Below are positions 36,533 to 46,586 of a stretch of DNA of 64,000 nucleotides, piece by piece. Position 1 is the first letter of the stretch; every line of letters starts with the position of its first letter. Origin of the DNA: Thalassovita mediterranea (GTDB lineage: Bacteria > Pseudomonadota > Alphaproteobacteria > Caulobacterales > Hyphomonadaceae). The position numbers and the translations under genes are program-made. The notes beneath the pieces were generated by a model that saw nothing but the letters and a program-made list of their open reading frames with translations, did not search any database and was not told the DNA's origin. The stretch is taken from assembly GCA_019448215.1 (NCBI GenBank), contig CP080408.1, positions 1,116,001-1,180,000 on the forward strand, given 5' to 3'.

Positions 36533-36925
36533 TCAGGCGCCGGCCGAAATCCAGACTTTAAGAACCGACAGAGCTGTCGCGGCGATAAGCGCGAAGCAGA
36601 CGAAGGTATTCAGAATGAGCAGCCCCTGCTTCATCCCTGCCTTGTGGATATAGTCCTCGATGATGACCTGCATACCGATCCGCATGTGGTAGAAGGCCGC
36701 ACTGACTGCGAGCACCATCAGGATCGCATTCCAGGGCTGGGCAAGCCACGCCGTCGCGCCTTCATAGCCAGACCGGCTGGCCGCGATCACCGCATAGAGG
36801 AACCAGGGCACAAGGAAGATGAGCGCGATGGCAGAGACGCGCTGGCGAATGTGATGCTCGGTCCCGGCACGTGCGGAGCCAAGTCCGCGAACTGCACCAG
36901 CAGGTGTCTTGAAATTGGTGCTCAT
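36533..36925 (-). CDS. sdhD: Succinate dehydrogenase membrane anchor subunit
   Basis: A 130-residue protein with three membrane helices ([67 protein letters not shown]). [17 protein letters not shown] contains the haem-ligand histidine and quinone-site residues typical of SdhD. It is 9 bases after sdhC and 31 bases before sdhA. Confidence 0.92.
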   Translation of the reverse strand: MSTNFKTPAGAVRGLGSARAGTEHHIRQRVSAIALIFLVPWFLYAVIAASRSGYEGATAWLAQPWNAILMVLAVSAAFYHMRIGMQVIIEDYIHKAGMKQGLLILNTFVCFALIAATALSVLKVWISAGA

Positions 36926-36934
36926 ACCCGCCCC

Positions 36935-37336
36935 CTAGAACAGATTGGTCGCAAGCGACCAGATCGTCGCCGCAAGGATGATTGCGATGGCGAAGTTGAA
37001 GATGGAGACCCGGCTCGCCGTCTTTGGCTCAAAGCCGATCTTCGGTCCGTCCCAGAGAAGGAAGCGGATGCCATTGACGAGATGGAAAACGAGCGAGAGC
37101 AGCCAGAAGAAGAGAAGGATCTGCCCCACCGGGTGCAGCATGATGCCTTCAACGACGCCATAGGCCTCAGGGCCCGTCGCCAATGCAATCAGCCAGACAC
37201 TGATAAGCAGCGCCCCCAGATAGTTGCCGACACCGGTAACGCGATGGAAAATTGAGGTCGCCATCGTCCAGTGCCACTTCCACACTTGCAAGTGTGGTGA
37301 CATCGGGCGTGGATCAGTCCACTCTGAGCCTGACAT
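36935..37336 (-). CDS. sdhC: Succinate dehydrogenase cytochrome b556 subunit
   Basis: A 133-residue membrane anchor. RPMSPHLQVWKWHWTMATSIFHRVTGVGNYLG is the SdhC signature, with SIFHRVTG at the quinone site. The haem histidine lies in FHLVNGIRFLLWD. Three helices follow the expected pattern. ATG 37336 is chosen for its GGGAGA site about 7 bases upstream. It is the first gene of the operon, with a near-consensus promoter upstream. Confidence 0.93.
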   Translation of the reverse strand: MSGSEWTDPRPMSPHLQVWKWHWTMATSIFHRVTGVGNYLGALLISVWLIALATGPEAYGVVEGIMLHPVGQILLFFWLLSLVFHLVNGIRFLLWDGPKIGFEPKTASRVSIFNFAIAIILAATIWSLATNLF

Positions 37337-37371
37337 TGGGGTCTCCCGAATAATAAGCCTTACGACACCGG

Positions 37372-37399
37372 GTTCTAGAATGGTGCAGCGCGGTGTCAA
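37372..37399 (-). promoter_or_regulatory. Candidate sigma-70 promoter for sdhCDAB
   Basis: Read leftward: TTGACA (37399-37394), a 16-base spacer, TAGAAC (37377-37372), about 35 bases before the sdhC start. The -35 is a perfect consensus match. Confidence 0.55.
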
Positions 37400-37417
37400 C
37401 GCGACATGAAAGGTCTA

Positions 37418-39205
37418 ATGCGCATGAATCTCCGTTCTCTTGCTACAGTTCTCATGCTTTCCGTCGCGTCGCCCGCTCTCGCCAGCGCGCAGTCCGGTTC
37501 GGCGGAGGAGCGGCTATCCCCGACCATCGAACAGATCGTGATGGATTATGAAGAGCTGATCCGCTCAGTCGATCCGAGCGAAGCTGCCCGCGCGCAGGAC
37601 CGTGCGCCGGATCGCTGGGCCGATGTGTCACCAGAGCGGATCGAGCAGACCGCAGAAGCGGCGCGCGCACTCCTTGCCCGCCTGCAAAAGGTCGAAGACC
37701 AGACCACCCCTGAATGGAAGATCCTCTCCCATCTTCTCGAAAGCCATATCGCCGAAGCTGAGTTCGACACGGCCCGGATGCCTTTCAATGGCGACTGGGG
37801 CTTTCAGGCAGAGCCGCTCTATGCCGCGCGCCAGGTGCGCATCCAGAATGAAGACGACGCCGAAGCCTGGCTGTCCCGCCTCAATGCGATCCCCCGCTAC
37901 TTCAATGATCACAAAGCCAATATGAGGCGCGGGATCGAAACCGGCTGGACCTCGCACAAGGACCCGCTGGCCACGACCACGGCGCAAATCCGCGAACAGG
38001 CCAATGTCTCGCCTGAAGAGAGCGGGCTCTACGCCCCGCTCAAAACCCTGCCCGACACGATCAGCCCGGAAGCGCAAGCCATGATCCAGGCGAGCGGCCG
38101 CCGCGCCGTCGCAAAAGCCATCGAGGCCTATGCCGAAGCGCTCTATTTCATGGAAAGCACCTATGCGCCCGCCGCTCGCGCGGATGCTGGCATCGCCAAT
38201 CTTGAGCGCGGCAAGGCCTATTACGCCGCAGCCATCGCCGATCACACGGCCGGGGCCGGCTACTCGCCAGAAGAAATCCATGAGCTAGGAGAGCGTGAAG
38301 TCGCCCGCATCCGAGGAGAGATGGAAAGCATCATCGAAGAGCTTGGCTATCCCGGCAGTTTCGAAGACTTCCAGAACTTCCTGCGCACGGACGCACAATT
38401 CTATGCCGAGACGCCAGAGGACCTTCTCGAAAAGGCCTCGCGCCTTTCAAAGCGTCTCGACGCCATCCTGCCCGCCTATTTCGGCAAGCTGCCGCGCCTG
38501 ACCTATGGCGTCATTCCCGTGCCCGCCGAAATCGCGCCCGGCTATACGACGGGCCGTTACTCAAGCGGCGACCTGCAAAAGGGCATTGAGGGCAACTACC
38601 TCGTGAACACGTACGCGCTGGACCAGCGCCCGCTGTATGAACTGCCGGCGCTCTCCGCACATGAAGCCGTACCGGGCCACCACTTGCAGATTTCGCTCGC
38701 ACAAGAGCTGGAAGATGTCCCCCGCTTCCGCCAGCAATATTACGCAACAGCCTTTGGCGAAGGCTGGGGCCTCTACGCCGAGAAGCTCGCGGGTGAAGCT
38801 GGTATCTATGAGACGCCATATGAGCGGTTCGGCGCGCTCTCCATGGAGATGTGGCGCGCCTGCCGTCTCGTCGCGGATACAGGCCTTCACTGGTATGGCT
38901 GGAGCCGCGAAGAAGCCGAGGAGTGCTTCACGAACAATTCCGCGCTCGCACCGCTCAACATCCAGACCGAGGTCACCCGCTATATCGGCTGGCCGGGACA
39001 GGCGACGGCCTACAAGATCGGTGAGCTGAAAATCCTCGAACTGCGCGCGGCCGCAAAAGAGGCGCTCGGCGCGGACTTCGATATCCGCGACTTCCACGAT
39101 GTGGTGCTCGGCGCAGGCGCCCTGCCCCTCGATGCGCTGGAAGCAAGGGTGATGGCATGGATCGAAAGCGAGACGGGAGCTGGCTCGGCAACTGACGCAG
39201 AATAG
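37418..39205 (+). CDS. DUF885 family metallopeptidase, secreted
   Basis: Periplasmic protein of about 595 residues with a Sec signal (MRMNLRSLATVLMLSVASPALASAQS). The zinc motif is SAHEAVPGHHLQ, an HExxH-like variant with HEAVPGHH, followed by a downstream glutamate block FGEGWGLYAEKLAGE. These define DUF885, a gluzincin-like family of putative carboxypeptidases. Three ATGs are close together (37406, 37418, 37424); 37418 has AAAGG just upstream. It is divergent from sdhC. Confidence 0.85.
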   Translation: MRMNLRSLATVLMLSVASPALASAQSGSAEERLSPTIEQIVMDYEELIRSVDPSEAARAQDRAPDRWADVSPERIEQTAEAARALLARLQKVEDQTTPEWKILSHLLESHIAEAEFDTARMPFNGDWGFQAEPLYAARQVRIQNEDDAEAWLSRLNAIPRYFNDHKANMRRGIETGWTSHKDPLATTTAQIREQANVSPEESGLYAPLKTLPDTISPEAQAMIQASGRRAVAKAIEAYAEALYFMESTYAPAARADAGIANLERGKAYYAAAIADHTAGAGYSPEEIHELGEREVARIRGEMESIIEELGYPGSFEDFQNFLRTDAQFYAETPEDLLEKASRLSKRLDAILPAYFGKLPRLTYGVIPVPAEIAPGYTTGRYSSGDLQKGIEGNYLVNTYALDQRPLYELPALSAHEAVPGHHLQISLAQELEDVPRFRQQYYATAFGEGWGLYAEKLAGEAGIYETPYERFGALSMEMWRACRLVADTGLHWYGWSREEAEECFTNNSALAPLNIQTEVTRYIGWPGQATAYKIGELKILELRAAAKEALGADFDIRDFHDVVLGAGALPLDALEARVMAWIESETGAGSATDAE

Positions 39206-39276
39206 AGAGCGGCTTCGCGCCCACCGGCGCTTTCATCGCTTGCGCAGACCCTAGACCCGCGCCACATGGGCGAGCC

Positions 39277-41139
39277 ATGTATCGCTTCTTCGAACGCCGT
39301 CTGAACCCATTCCCGGATGCCCAGGGCGGCCTGCCGCCCGGCCGGTTCCTGGCCTTCGTCTGGCACTATATTCGCGGCGCGGTGCCGTGGCTCATCGCCA
39401 TGTCGTTCTTCACCGCCATCATCGCGGTTGGCGAGGTCGCGCTGTTTGGCTTCCTTGGCGGGATTGTCGACTGGCTGGCAGAGGCTGACCGAGACGGCTT
39501 TGTCCAGCGCGAAGCCGGCACGCTGATCCTGATGGGCGGTGTGCTCCTGATCGGCCTGCCGCTCGCCACGCTGTTGCAGGGACTGATCGTCTATCAGGGC
39601 CTGATGGGCAACGTTCCGATGAGCGCGCGCTGGCGCATGCACCGCCAGATGCTGGGCCAGTCCATGGGCTTCTTCGGTAATGAGTTTGCTGGCCGGGTTG
39701 CCACCAAGGTCATGCAGACAGCGCTCTCTGTCCGCGAGTCCGTGATGAAGGTGCTCGACGTCTTCGTCTTCGTGATCGTCTATTTCGTCTCCGCGCTCGC
39801 CCTGGTCGCAAGCGCGGACTGGCGCCTCACCCTGCCGCTCATCCTGTGGGCGGTGGTCTATGGCTTCATCATGTACTGGTATGTGCCGCGCCTTGGTAAG
39901 ATCGCCGAGGAGCAGGCCGATGCCCGCTCCATCATGACGGGGCGCATCGTCGACTCCTATACCAATATCCAGACGGTGAAGCTGTTTGCCCATTCGGGGC
40001 TTGAGGAAGACTATGCCAAGGGCAGCATGTCAGGCTTCCTCGGCACCGTGTACCGCCAGATGCGCATGGTCACGAGCCTCAACGCCATCGTCTATCTCAA
40101 CAATTCGCTCCTCGTTTTCCTGATCGCAGCTGGCGGCATCTATCTCTGGCTTGGAGAGCTCGTGACCGCTGGCGCTGTTGCTGCTGCGGTCGGCCTCGCC
40201 TTGCGCATCAAGTCGATGTCGCAATGGATCATGTGGGAAGTCGCGGGCCTGTTTGAGAATATCGGCGTCGTCTTTGACGGCATGTCGATGCTGAAGAAGC
40301 CCGTCGCCGTAGAGGACCGCGAAAACGCGCAGCCCCTGCCCCCCGTCAGCGGCGCTGTGCGTTTCGAGAACGTCGCTTTCCATTATGGCAAGGGCAGCGG
40401 CGTCATTGAGGGGCTGACCCTCGACATCAAGCCGGGCGAGAAGATCGGCCTGGTCGGCCGCTCTGGCGCGGGCAAGACGACGCTGACCAACCTACTCCTC
40501 CGTTTCTATGACGCCGAGGCCGGGCGCATCCTCATCGACGGGCACGATATCGCTGCCGTCACGCAGGACTCGCTTCGCTCCCAGATCGGTGTAGTGACGC
40601 AGGATACCTCCCTCCTCCACCGCTCGATCCGCGAGAATATCGCCTATGGCAGGCCCGGCGCGAGCGATGAAGAAATCCTCGCGGCGGCTGGCCGCGCCGA
40701 AGCGCTGGGCTTCATTCATTCGCTTGAAGATGCGAAGGGCCGGACCGGGCTCGACGCCCATGTCGGCGAGCGCGGCGTAAAGCTTTCTGGCGGCCAGCGC
40801 CAGCGCATCGCGATTGCCCGTATCTTCCTGAAAGACGCGCCGATCCTGATCCTTGATGAGGCCACCTCCGCGCTCGATTCCGAAGTCGAGGCCGCTATTC
40901 AGGGCAGCCTGTTCGACCTGATGGAGGGCAAGACCGTGCTCGCCATTGCGCACCGCCTCTCCACGATTGCGGCGATGGACCGGCTTATCGTGCTCGATAA
41001 TGGCGAGATCGTTGAACAGGGTACGCATGAAGCGCTTGTTGCGGCAGGCGGGCTCTATGCAGACCTCTGGTCGCGCCAGTCCGGCGGCTTCCTTGTCGAG
41101 CCGGAGCCTGCGAGAGACTATTCAGAAGAGACGACCTAA
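39277..41139 (+). CDS. ABC exporter, fused permease and ATPase
   Basis: A 620-residue half-transporter. Six membrane helices span about residues 30-330. The nucleotide-binding domain follows, with Walker A GLVGRSGAGKTTL, Q-loop VVTQDTSLL, signature LSGGQRQRIAIAR and Walker B ILILDEATSALDSE. It most resembles the MsbA/multidrug-type exporters of the inner membrane; the substrate is not clear. Its stop overlaps the glutamine amidotransferase start by one base. Confidence 0.9.
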   Translation: MYRFFERRLNPFPDAQGGLPPGRFLAFVWHYIRGAVPWLIAMSFFTAIIAVGEVALFGFLGGIVDWLAEADRDGFVQREAGTLILMGGVLLIGLPLATLLQGLIVYQGLMGNVPMSARWRMHRQMLGQSMGFFGNEFAGRVATKVMQTALSVRESVMKVLDVFVFVIVYFVSALALVASADWRLTLPLILWAVVYGFIMYWYVPRLGKIAEEQADARSIMTGRIVDSYTNIQTVKLFAHSGLEEDYAKGSMSGFLGTVYRQMRMVTSLNAIVYLNNSLLVFLIAAGGIYLWLGELVTAGAVAAAVGLALRIKSMSQWIMWEVAGLFENIGVVFDGMSMLKKPVAVEDRENAQPLPPVSGAVRFENVAFHYGKGSGVIEGLTLDIKPGEKIGLVGRSGAGKTTLTNLLLRFYDAEAGRILIDGHDIAAVTQDSLRSQIGVVTQDTSLLHRSIRENIAYGRPGASDEEILAAAGRAEALGFIHSLEDAKGRTGLDAHVGERGVKLSGGQRQRIAIARIFLKDAPILILDEATSALDSEVEAAIQGSLFDLMEGKTVLAIAHRLSTIAAMDRLIVLDNGEIVEQGTHEALVAAGGLYADLWSRQSGGFLVEPEPARDYSEETT

Positions 41140-41864
41140 TGAAACTGACGATACTCGAAACCGGCCTGCCGCCGCAGGCCATGCAGAATGACTGGCCGCG
41201 CTATCCGGCCATGTTCGAAGACCTAATCGCCCCGCACCTGCCAGGCCTCACCTGTGAGAGCGTCGCTGTCAGTTCGGGCGAACCCTTCCCGGACCTTGAA
41301 GAGGTTGAAGCACTGCTTGTGACGGGGTCTGCCGCTGGTGTCTATGAACAGCATGACTGGATGGGCCCGCTCCTCAACACGATCCAGCGCGCCGCCGCGA
41401 AAGGCGTACCGCAGATAGGTGTCTGTTTTGGCCATCAGGCGATCGCCAAGGCGCTCGGCGCCAAAGTCGAGAAGTCTGACAAGGGCTGGGGCATTGGCCG
41501 GCACGTCTATGATGTCTGCGAGCGCCCGGACTGGATGGGCGATTTTTCTGCCGACACATTCTCCCTCGGTGTAAGCCATCAGGACCAGGTCCAGAGCCTG
41601 CCGCCCGGCGCCAGCGTCGTCGCCCGCTCGGACTTCTGCAACTACGCCGTTCTGGACTATGGCCACGTGCCCGCCATCAGCTTTCAGGGCCACCCGGAAT
41701 TCTCCAGCGGCTTCTGCTGCGCCCTTTATAATGTCCGCCGTGGCACCGCATTTTCAGCCGAGCGCGTCGACGAAGCCTGCGACAGCCTCGAGACGCCGGT
41801 CGATAACCCCCTTGTTGGCAAATGGATGGCGAACTTCCTGCTAGGCAGCGCCGCGCGAAGATAA
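41139..41864 (+). CDS. Class I glutamine amidotransferase
   Basis: A 241-residue GATase-fold protein. The nucleophile cysteine sits in IGVCFGHQAIAKALGA. The His-x-Glu of the triad lies in SFQGHPEFSSGF. It stands alone, like YfeJ/GMP-synthase-like domains, so it may hydrolyse gamma-glutamyl compounds. It is coupled to the ABC exporter by a one-base overlap (TAATG). Confidence 0.85.
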   Translation: MKLTILETGLPPQAMQNDWPRYPAMFEDLIAPHLPGLTCESVAVSSGEPFPDLEEVEALLVTGSAAGVYEQHDWMGPLLNTIQRAAAKGVPQIGVCFGHQAIAKALGAKVEKSDKGWGIGRHVYDVCERPDWMGDFSADTFSLGVSHQDQVQSLPPGASVVARSDFCNYAVLDYGHVPAISFQGHPEFSSGFCCALYNVRRGTAFSAERVDEACDSLETPVDNPLVGKWMANFLLGSAARR

Positions 41865-41941
41865 GTGACCCTTGAGGCTGGAAAAGTGTCATCTTTTCAT
41901 GCCATCACAGGTAGTAGACAGTTTCAGGAGACCCGCAGCCC

Positions 41942-43459
41942 ATGATGCCGAAGCCGCGCGCCGACATTGCCCCCAACTCGATCGAGTTCGAAACCCTGCC
42001 GCTGGTCAAGCCGACCGGCTTTCGAGAATACGATGCGCGCTGGTGGTTCGGCATCCCCGGCAGCGACAAGGCGCCGGAGCTGAACCTGCTCGGCGCCGAA
42101 GCGCTTGGCCTTGGCATGGCGACTCTATTCCATGAGCTTGGCGTTCAGCCGAAAGTCGTGACGGGTCATGACTTCCGCTCCATCTCGCTGCCGATCAAGA
42201 ATGCGCTGAAGCTTGGCCTCGTCGCCGGCGGCTGCGAGGTTCTGGATGTCGGCCTTGCGCTCTCGCCAATGGTTTACTGGGCCCAGTTCGAGCTCGATGC
42301 CGATTGCTGCGCCATGGTCACCGCCAGCCACAATGAGAATGGCTGGACCGGCGTGAAGATGGGCGCGAACAAGCCGCTCACCTTCGGGCCTGATGAAATG
42401 GGCCGCCTGAAAGAGATTGTGCTGAATGGCGAGTTTCAACCGCGTGCCGGTGGCGGAACCTTCCGCGTCGATGGGCTGCGCGAGAAGTATATCGCATCAG
42501 TGTCAGAAGGCATTTCCCTGAAGCGCAAACTGAAGGTCATTGCCGCCTGCGGGAATGGCACGGCAGGCGCGTTTGCGGCTGATGCCCTTCGCGCCATGGG
42601 CGCTGACGTGATCGAGATGGACTGCAATCTCGACAACACCTTCCCGAAATACAATCCGAACCCCGAAGATTCCAAGATGCTCCACGAGATGGCAAAAGCC
42701 GTCAAAGAACATGGCGCGGACGTTGCGCTTGGCTTTGATGGCGACGGAGACCGTTGCGGCGTGGTCGACAATACGGGCGAGGAAATCTTCGCCGACAAGA
42801 TCGGCCTGATGCTGGCACGCGACCTCTCAAAGGTACATCCAGGCGCGAACTTCGTTGTCGATGTGAAGTCGACTGGCCTCTACAAGACCGATCCGGTGCT
42901 GAAGGAGAACGGCTCCTCGGTCGATTATTACAAGACCGGCCATTCCTACATCAAACGGCGCACGACAGACCTTGGCGCGCTGGCCGGGTTTGAGAAGTCG
43001 GGCCACTTCTTCTTCCGCCCGCCCATCGGGCTTGGCTATGATGATGGTATCGTGGCCGCTGGCGCGATCCTGCAGATGCTGGACCGCAACCCGGACAAGA
43101 CGATGGCGGACCTCAAGGGTGAGCTTGGTATCGCCTACACCTCGCTCACCATGTCGCCGCACTGTGATGACGAGATCAAATATTCGGTCATCGAGAAGAT
43201 GGTCGCCGAATATGAAGGCATGGCTGGCAAGGAAATCCTCGGCCGCAAGGTGGTCGATGTGAACACGGTCAATGGCGCGCGCGTCACGCTGGAAGATGGG
43301 TCATGGGTGCTCGTCCGGGCATCATCGAACAAGCCTGAGCTCGTCGTCGTTGTCGAAAGCCTTCAGTCTGAAGACGATATGCGCGACCTGTTCCGCAAGG
43401 AGGTCAAACCGCGCCTCGGCAAACACAAGGAAGTCGGGAACTACAATCAGGAAATCTAG
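41942..43459 (+). CDS. Phosphomannomutase / phosphoglucomutase
   Basis: Alpha-D-phosphohexomutase, 505 residues. The phosphoserine loop is MVTASHNENGWTG. The metal-binding loop is GFDGDGDRCGVVD. The sugar-binding loop lies near KSGHFFFRPP, with a C-terminal phosphate-binding loop (VRASSNKPELVVVVES). It interconverts hexose-6- and 1-phosphates and feeds nucleotide-sugar synthesis, in line with the following ugd and decarboxylase genes. Confidence 0.92.
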   Translation: MMPKPRADIAPNSIEFETLPLVKPTGFREYDARWWFGIPGSDKAPELNLLGAEALGLGMATLFHELGVQPKVVTGHDFRSISLPIKNALKLGLVAGGCEVLDVGLALSPMVYWAQFELDADCCAMVTASHNENGWTGVKMGANKPLTFGPDEMGRLKEIVLNGEFQPRAGGGTFRVDGLREKYIASVSEGISLKRKLKVIAACGNGTAGAFAADALRAMGADVIEMDCNLDNTFPKYNPNPEDSKMLHEMAKAVKEHGADVALGFDGDGDRCGVVDNTGEEIFADKIGLMLARDLSKVHPGANFVVDVKSTGLYKTDPVLKENGSSVDYYKTGHSYIKRRTTDLGALAGFEKSGHFFFRPPIGLGYDDGIVAAGAILQMLDRNPDKTMADLKGELGIAYTSLTMSPHCDDEIKYSVIEKMVAEYEGMAGKEILGRKVVDVNTVNGARVTLEDGSWVLVRASSNKPELVVVVESLQSEDDMRDLFRKEVKPRLGKHKEVGNYNQEI

Positions 43460-43554
43460 GGCTTGCCTGCCTGCCCCACTGTCTTGACCTCTTGGCATAA
43501 AAATCGCACCCCTCGCCGCAAATTCGTGGCAGCAACAGAAACAGGACTGAAGCC

Positions 43555-44859
43555 ATGCGCGTAGCGATGATCGGAACAGGCTATGTCGGCCTTGTCAGCG
43601 GGGCATGCTTTGCCGATTTCGGCCATGTGGTCACTTGCGTCGACAAGGATGCAAGCAAGATCGACCGGCTAAAAAGGGGCGAGATCCCGATCTTCGAGCC
43701 GGGCCTCGATGCGCTGGTTGCCCAGAATGTCGAAGCGGGCCGTCTGGCCTTCACGACGGAAGCGAAGGACGCGATTGCCAGCGCGGACGCGGTCTTTATC
43801 GCGGTCGGTACGCCTTCCCGGCGCGGCGATGGTCATGCGGACCTCTCCTATGTCTACGCGGCTGCCAAGGAAATCGCAGAGCTGATGGACGGCTTCACCG
43901 TCGTCGTGACCAAGTCGACCGTTCCTGTCGGCACGGGCGACGAGGTTGAGGCGATCATCCGTGAGACCAATCCGGATGCTGACTTTGCTGTTGTTTCGAA
44001 CCCTGAATTCCTGCGCGAAGGCGCGGCGATCAAGGACTTCAAGATCCCTGACCGGGTCGTCGTTGGCACCGACAGCGAGCGCGCCCGCGAAGTGATGCGT
44101 GAGCTTTACCGTCCGCTCTTCCTCAATGAGACGCCGATCCTCTTCACCAGCCGTCGGACCTCTGAGCTGATCAAGTATGCGGCGAACGCTTTCCTGGCGG
44201 TGAAGATCACCTTCATCAACGAAATGGCAGACCTCTGTGAGGCCGTTGGCGCGAATGTGCAGGAAGTCTCTCGCGGGATCGGTCTTGATGGCCGGATTGG
44301 CCGGAAATTCCTCAATGCAGGCCCTGGCTATGGTGGCTCCTGCTTCCCGAAAGACACGCTCGCCCTGACCAAGACGGCCAATGATGCAGGCTGCCCGGTG
44401 CGCATTGTCGACACGGTTGTCGAGGTCAACGCCGCGCGCAAACGCGCCATGGCCGACAAGGTCATCAAGGCGATGGGCGGCGACGTGAAAGGCAAGACGA
44501 TCGGCGTGCTCGGCCTCGCCTTCAAACCGAACACGGACGATATGCGCGACGCCCCTTCGCTCGACATCATTCCGGCGCTTACAGAAGCTGGGGCAACTGT
44601 CCGCGCCTATGACCCGGAAAGCATGCATGAGGCAGGGAAGCTTCTCTCCGGCCTCGACTATGCAGAGAGCGCCTATGCGGCCATCGATGGCGCAGACGCT
44701 ATGGTCATCATCACCGAGTGGGACCAGTTTCGCGCGCTCGATCTTGACCGGGTGAAGACATCGCTGAAGAGCGACATCGTCGTTGACCTTCGCAACATCT
44801 ATTCGCCCGAAGACATGGCCAAACGAGGCTTCACCTATATCAGCGTGGGACGTCCCTGA
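43555..44859 (+). CDS. ugd: UDP-glucose 6-dehydrogenase
   Basis: NAD-dependent four-electron oxidation of UDP-glucose to UDP-glucuronate, 434 residues. The Rossmann start is [18 protein letters not shown]. The catalytic cysteine lies in [14 protein letters not shown]. The central [17 protein letters not shown] helix and the C-terminal [16 protein letters not shown] block are standard. Its stop shares a base with the start of the next gene, which consumes its product. Confidence 0.95.
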   Translation: MRVAMIGTGYVGLVSGACFADFGHVVTCVDKDASKIDRLKRGEIPIFEPGLDALVAQNVEAGRLAFTTEAKDAIASADAVFIAVGTPSRRGDGHADLSYVYAAAKEIAELMDGFTVVVTKSTVPVGTGDEVEAIIRETNPDADFAVVSNPEFLREGAAIKDFKIPDRVVVGTDSERAREVMRELYRPLFLNETPILFTSRRTSELIKYAANAFLAVKITFINEMADLCEAVGANVQEVSRGIGLDGRIGRKFLNAGPGYGGSCFPKDTLALTKTANDAGCPVRIVDTVVEVNAARKRAMADKVIKAMGGDVKGKTIGVLGLAFKPNTDDMRDAPSLDIIPALTEAGATVRAYDPESMHEAGKLLSGLDYAESAYAAIDGADAMVIITEWDQFRALDLDRVKTSLKSDIVVDLRNIYSPEDMAKRGFTYISVGRP

Positions 44860-45809
44860 TGCATCTGGCACCCCGGATCATGATTACCGGCGGTGCCGGT
44901 TTCATTGGCTCTTTCCTGTGTGAGCGCCTGCTCGACCAGGGGGCCGAAGTTCTCTGTGTCGACAATTTCTTCACGGGCACGCGCAGCAATGTCGCGCACC
45001 TCATGGACAATCCACGCTTTGAGCTGATGCGCCATGATGTGACCTTCCCGCTCTTTGTGGAAGTCGACCAGATCTACAATATGGCCTGCCCGGCCAGCCC
45101 GATCCATTACCAGTTCGACCCGGTGCAGACGACGAAGACGTCAGTGCATGGCGCGATCAATATGCTGGGCCTCGCCAAACGGACCAAGGCAAGGATCCTC
45201 CAGGCCTCAACGTCCGAAGTCTATGGCGACCCGGAAATCCACCCGCAGGAAGAAAGCTATTGGGGTAATGTGAACCCGATCGGCCCGCGGAGCTGTTATG
45301 ATGAGGGCAAGCGCTGCGCCGAGACGCTCTGCTTTGACTATCACCGCCAGCATGGGGTCGAGATCAAGGTCGCGCGCATCTTCAACACCTATGGCCCGCG
45401 CATGCACCCGAATGACGGGCGCGTTGTTTCCAACTTCATCATGCAGGCGCTGCGCGGTGAGGACATCACCATCTATGGCGATGGCAGCCAGACCCGCAGC
45501 TTCTGTTTCGTCGATGACCTTGTGGACGGGCTGATCGGCCTGATGAACACCGAAACCGGCGTCACCGGCCCGATCAATCTTGGCAATCCGGGTGAATTCA
45601 CCATCAAGGAACTGGCCGAGCTGGTCATCGAGATGACTGGCACGTCGTCAAAGCTGGTGCAGAAGCCGCTTCCGCAGGATGACCCGCGCAAGCGAAAGCC
45701 GGACATTACCCGCGCCCGCAATACCCTCGGCTGGGAGCCGCAGGTGAAACTCCGCGACGGACTTGAGAAGACCATCGCTTATTTCAGAGAGCTGCACGCG
45801 GCTGGCTAG
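44859..45809 (+). CDS. UDP-glucuronate decarboxylase
   Basis: SDR-family enzyme (316 residues) that converts UDP-glucuronate to UDP-xylose. The NAD motif is [12 protein letters not shown]. The active-site Tyr-x3-Lys is [40 protein letters not shown] and the [19 protein letters not shown] block are specific to UXS rather than to epimerases. It is coupled to ugd. The pair points to xylose-bearing envelope or capsule polysaccharide. Confidence 0.92.
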   Translation: MHLAPRIMITGGAGFIGSFLCERLLDQGAEVLCVDNFFTGTRSNVAHLMDNPRFELMRHDVTFPLFVEVDQIYNMACPASPIHYQFDPVQTTKTSVHGAINMLGLAKRTKARILQASTSEVYGDPEIHPQEESYWGNVNPIGPRSCYDEGKRCAETLCFDYHRQHGVEIKVARIFNTYGPRMHPNDGRVVSNFIMQALRGEDITIYGDGSQTRSFCFVDDLVDGLIGLMNTETGVTGPINLGNPGEFTIKELAELVIEMTGTSSKLVQKPLPQDDPRKRKPDITRARNTLGWEPQVKLRDGLEKTIAYFRELHAAG

Positions 45810-45860
45810 CCCGATGGGCCCATCATTGCTAAAGCGCCAACAGACGCGCAGGAGGCCCAA

Positions 45861-46511
45861 ATGAAATTCTTCGTCGACACCGCAGACACAGATGAAATCA
45901 AGTCGCTCGCAGAGGCGGGCCTGATCGATGGCGTGACGACCAACCCATCGCTGATCGCGAAGTCAGGACGCAACATGTCCGACGTCATCGCCGAGATCTG
46001 CGATCTGACCACCGGCCATGTAAGCGCTGAAGTGGTCGCGACCGATTTCGACACGATGGTGAGCGAGGGCCGCAAGCTTCAGAAGATCGCGTCCAATGTC
46101 GCGGTAAAGCTGCCGCTGACCATGGATGGCCTGAAGGCCTGCCGCACGCTGAGCGATGCGGGCACGGCCGTGAATGTCACGCTCTGCTTTTCGGCGAACC
46201 AGGCGCTTCTCGCTGCCAAGGCCGGTGCAGCCTATATCTCGCCCTTCATCGGCCGCCTCGACGATATGAATATCGACGGGATGGAAGTGATCGAAGAAAT
46301 CCGGATCATCTATGACAATTACGGCTTCGAGACCGAAATCCTCGCCGCGTCGATCCGGAATGCGAACCATGTGAAGCTGTCAGCGCTGGCCGGGGCAGAC
46401 GTGGCGACCGTGCCGCCGAACGTGCTGCGCGGCCTTGCGAGCCACCCGCTGACGGACAAGGGCCTTGCCGCATTCCTCGCGGATGCTGAGAAAGCTGGCA
46501 TCAAGATCTGA
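45861..46511 (+). CDS. tal: Transaldolase (short, FSA/TalC-like)
   Basis: A 216-residue TIM-barrel transaldolase of the small subfamily. Family motifs are [32 protein letters not shown], the Schiff-base lysine in [13 protein letters not shown], and [29 protein letters not shown]. Small members act either as pentose-phosphate transaldolase or fructose-6-phosphate aldolase; the sequence fits the transaldolase annotation used for Alphaproteobacteria. Confidence 0.92.
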   Translation: MKFFVDTADTDEIKSLAEAGLIDGVTTNPSLIAKSGRNMSDVIAEICDLTTGHVSAEVVATDFDTMVSEGRKLQKIASNVAVKLPLTMDGLKACRTLSDAGTAVNVTLCFSANQALLAAKAGAAYISPFIGRLDDMNIDGMEVIEEIRIIYDNYGFETEILAASIRNANHVKLSALAGADVATVPPNVLRGLASHPLTDKGLAAFLADAEKAGIKI

Positions 46512-46586
46512 CCAAGCACGCGCTGCACCAAGGCGCGTTATCCAACGGGCTTAGCCGCCCGAACCCATAGAAAACTGAGGTAAATT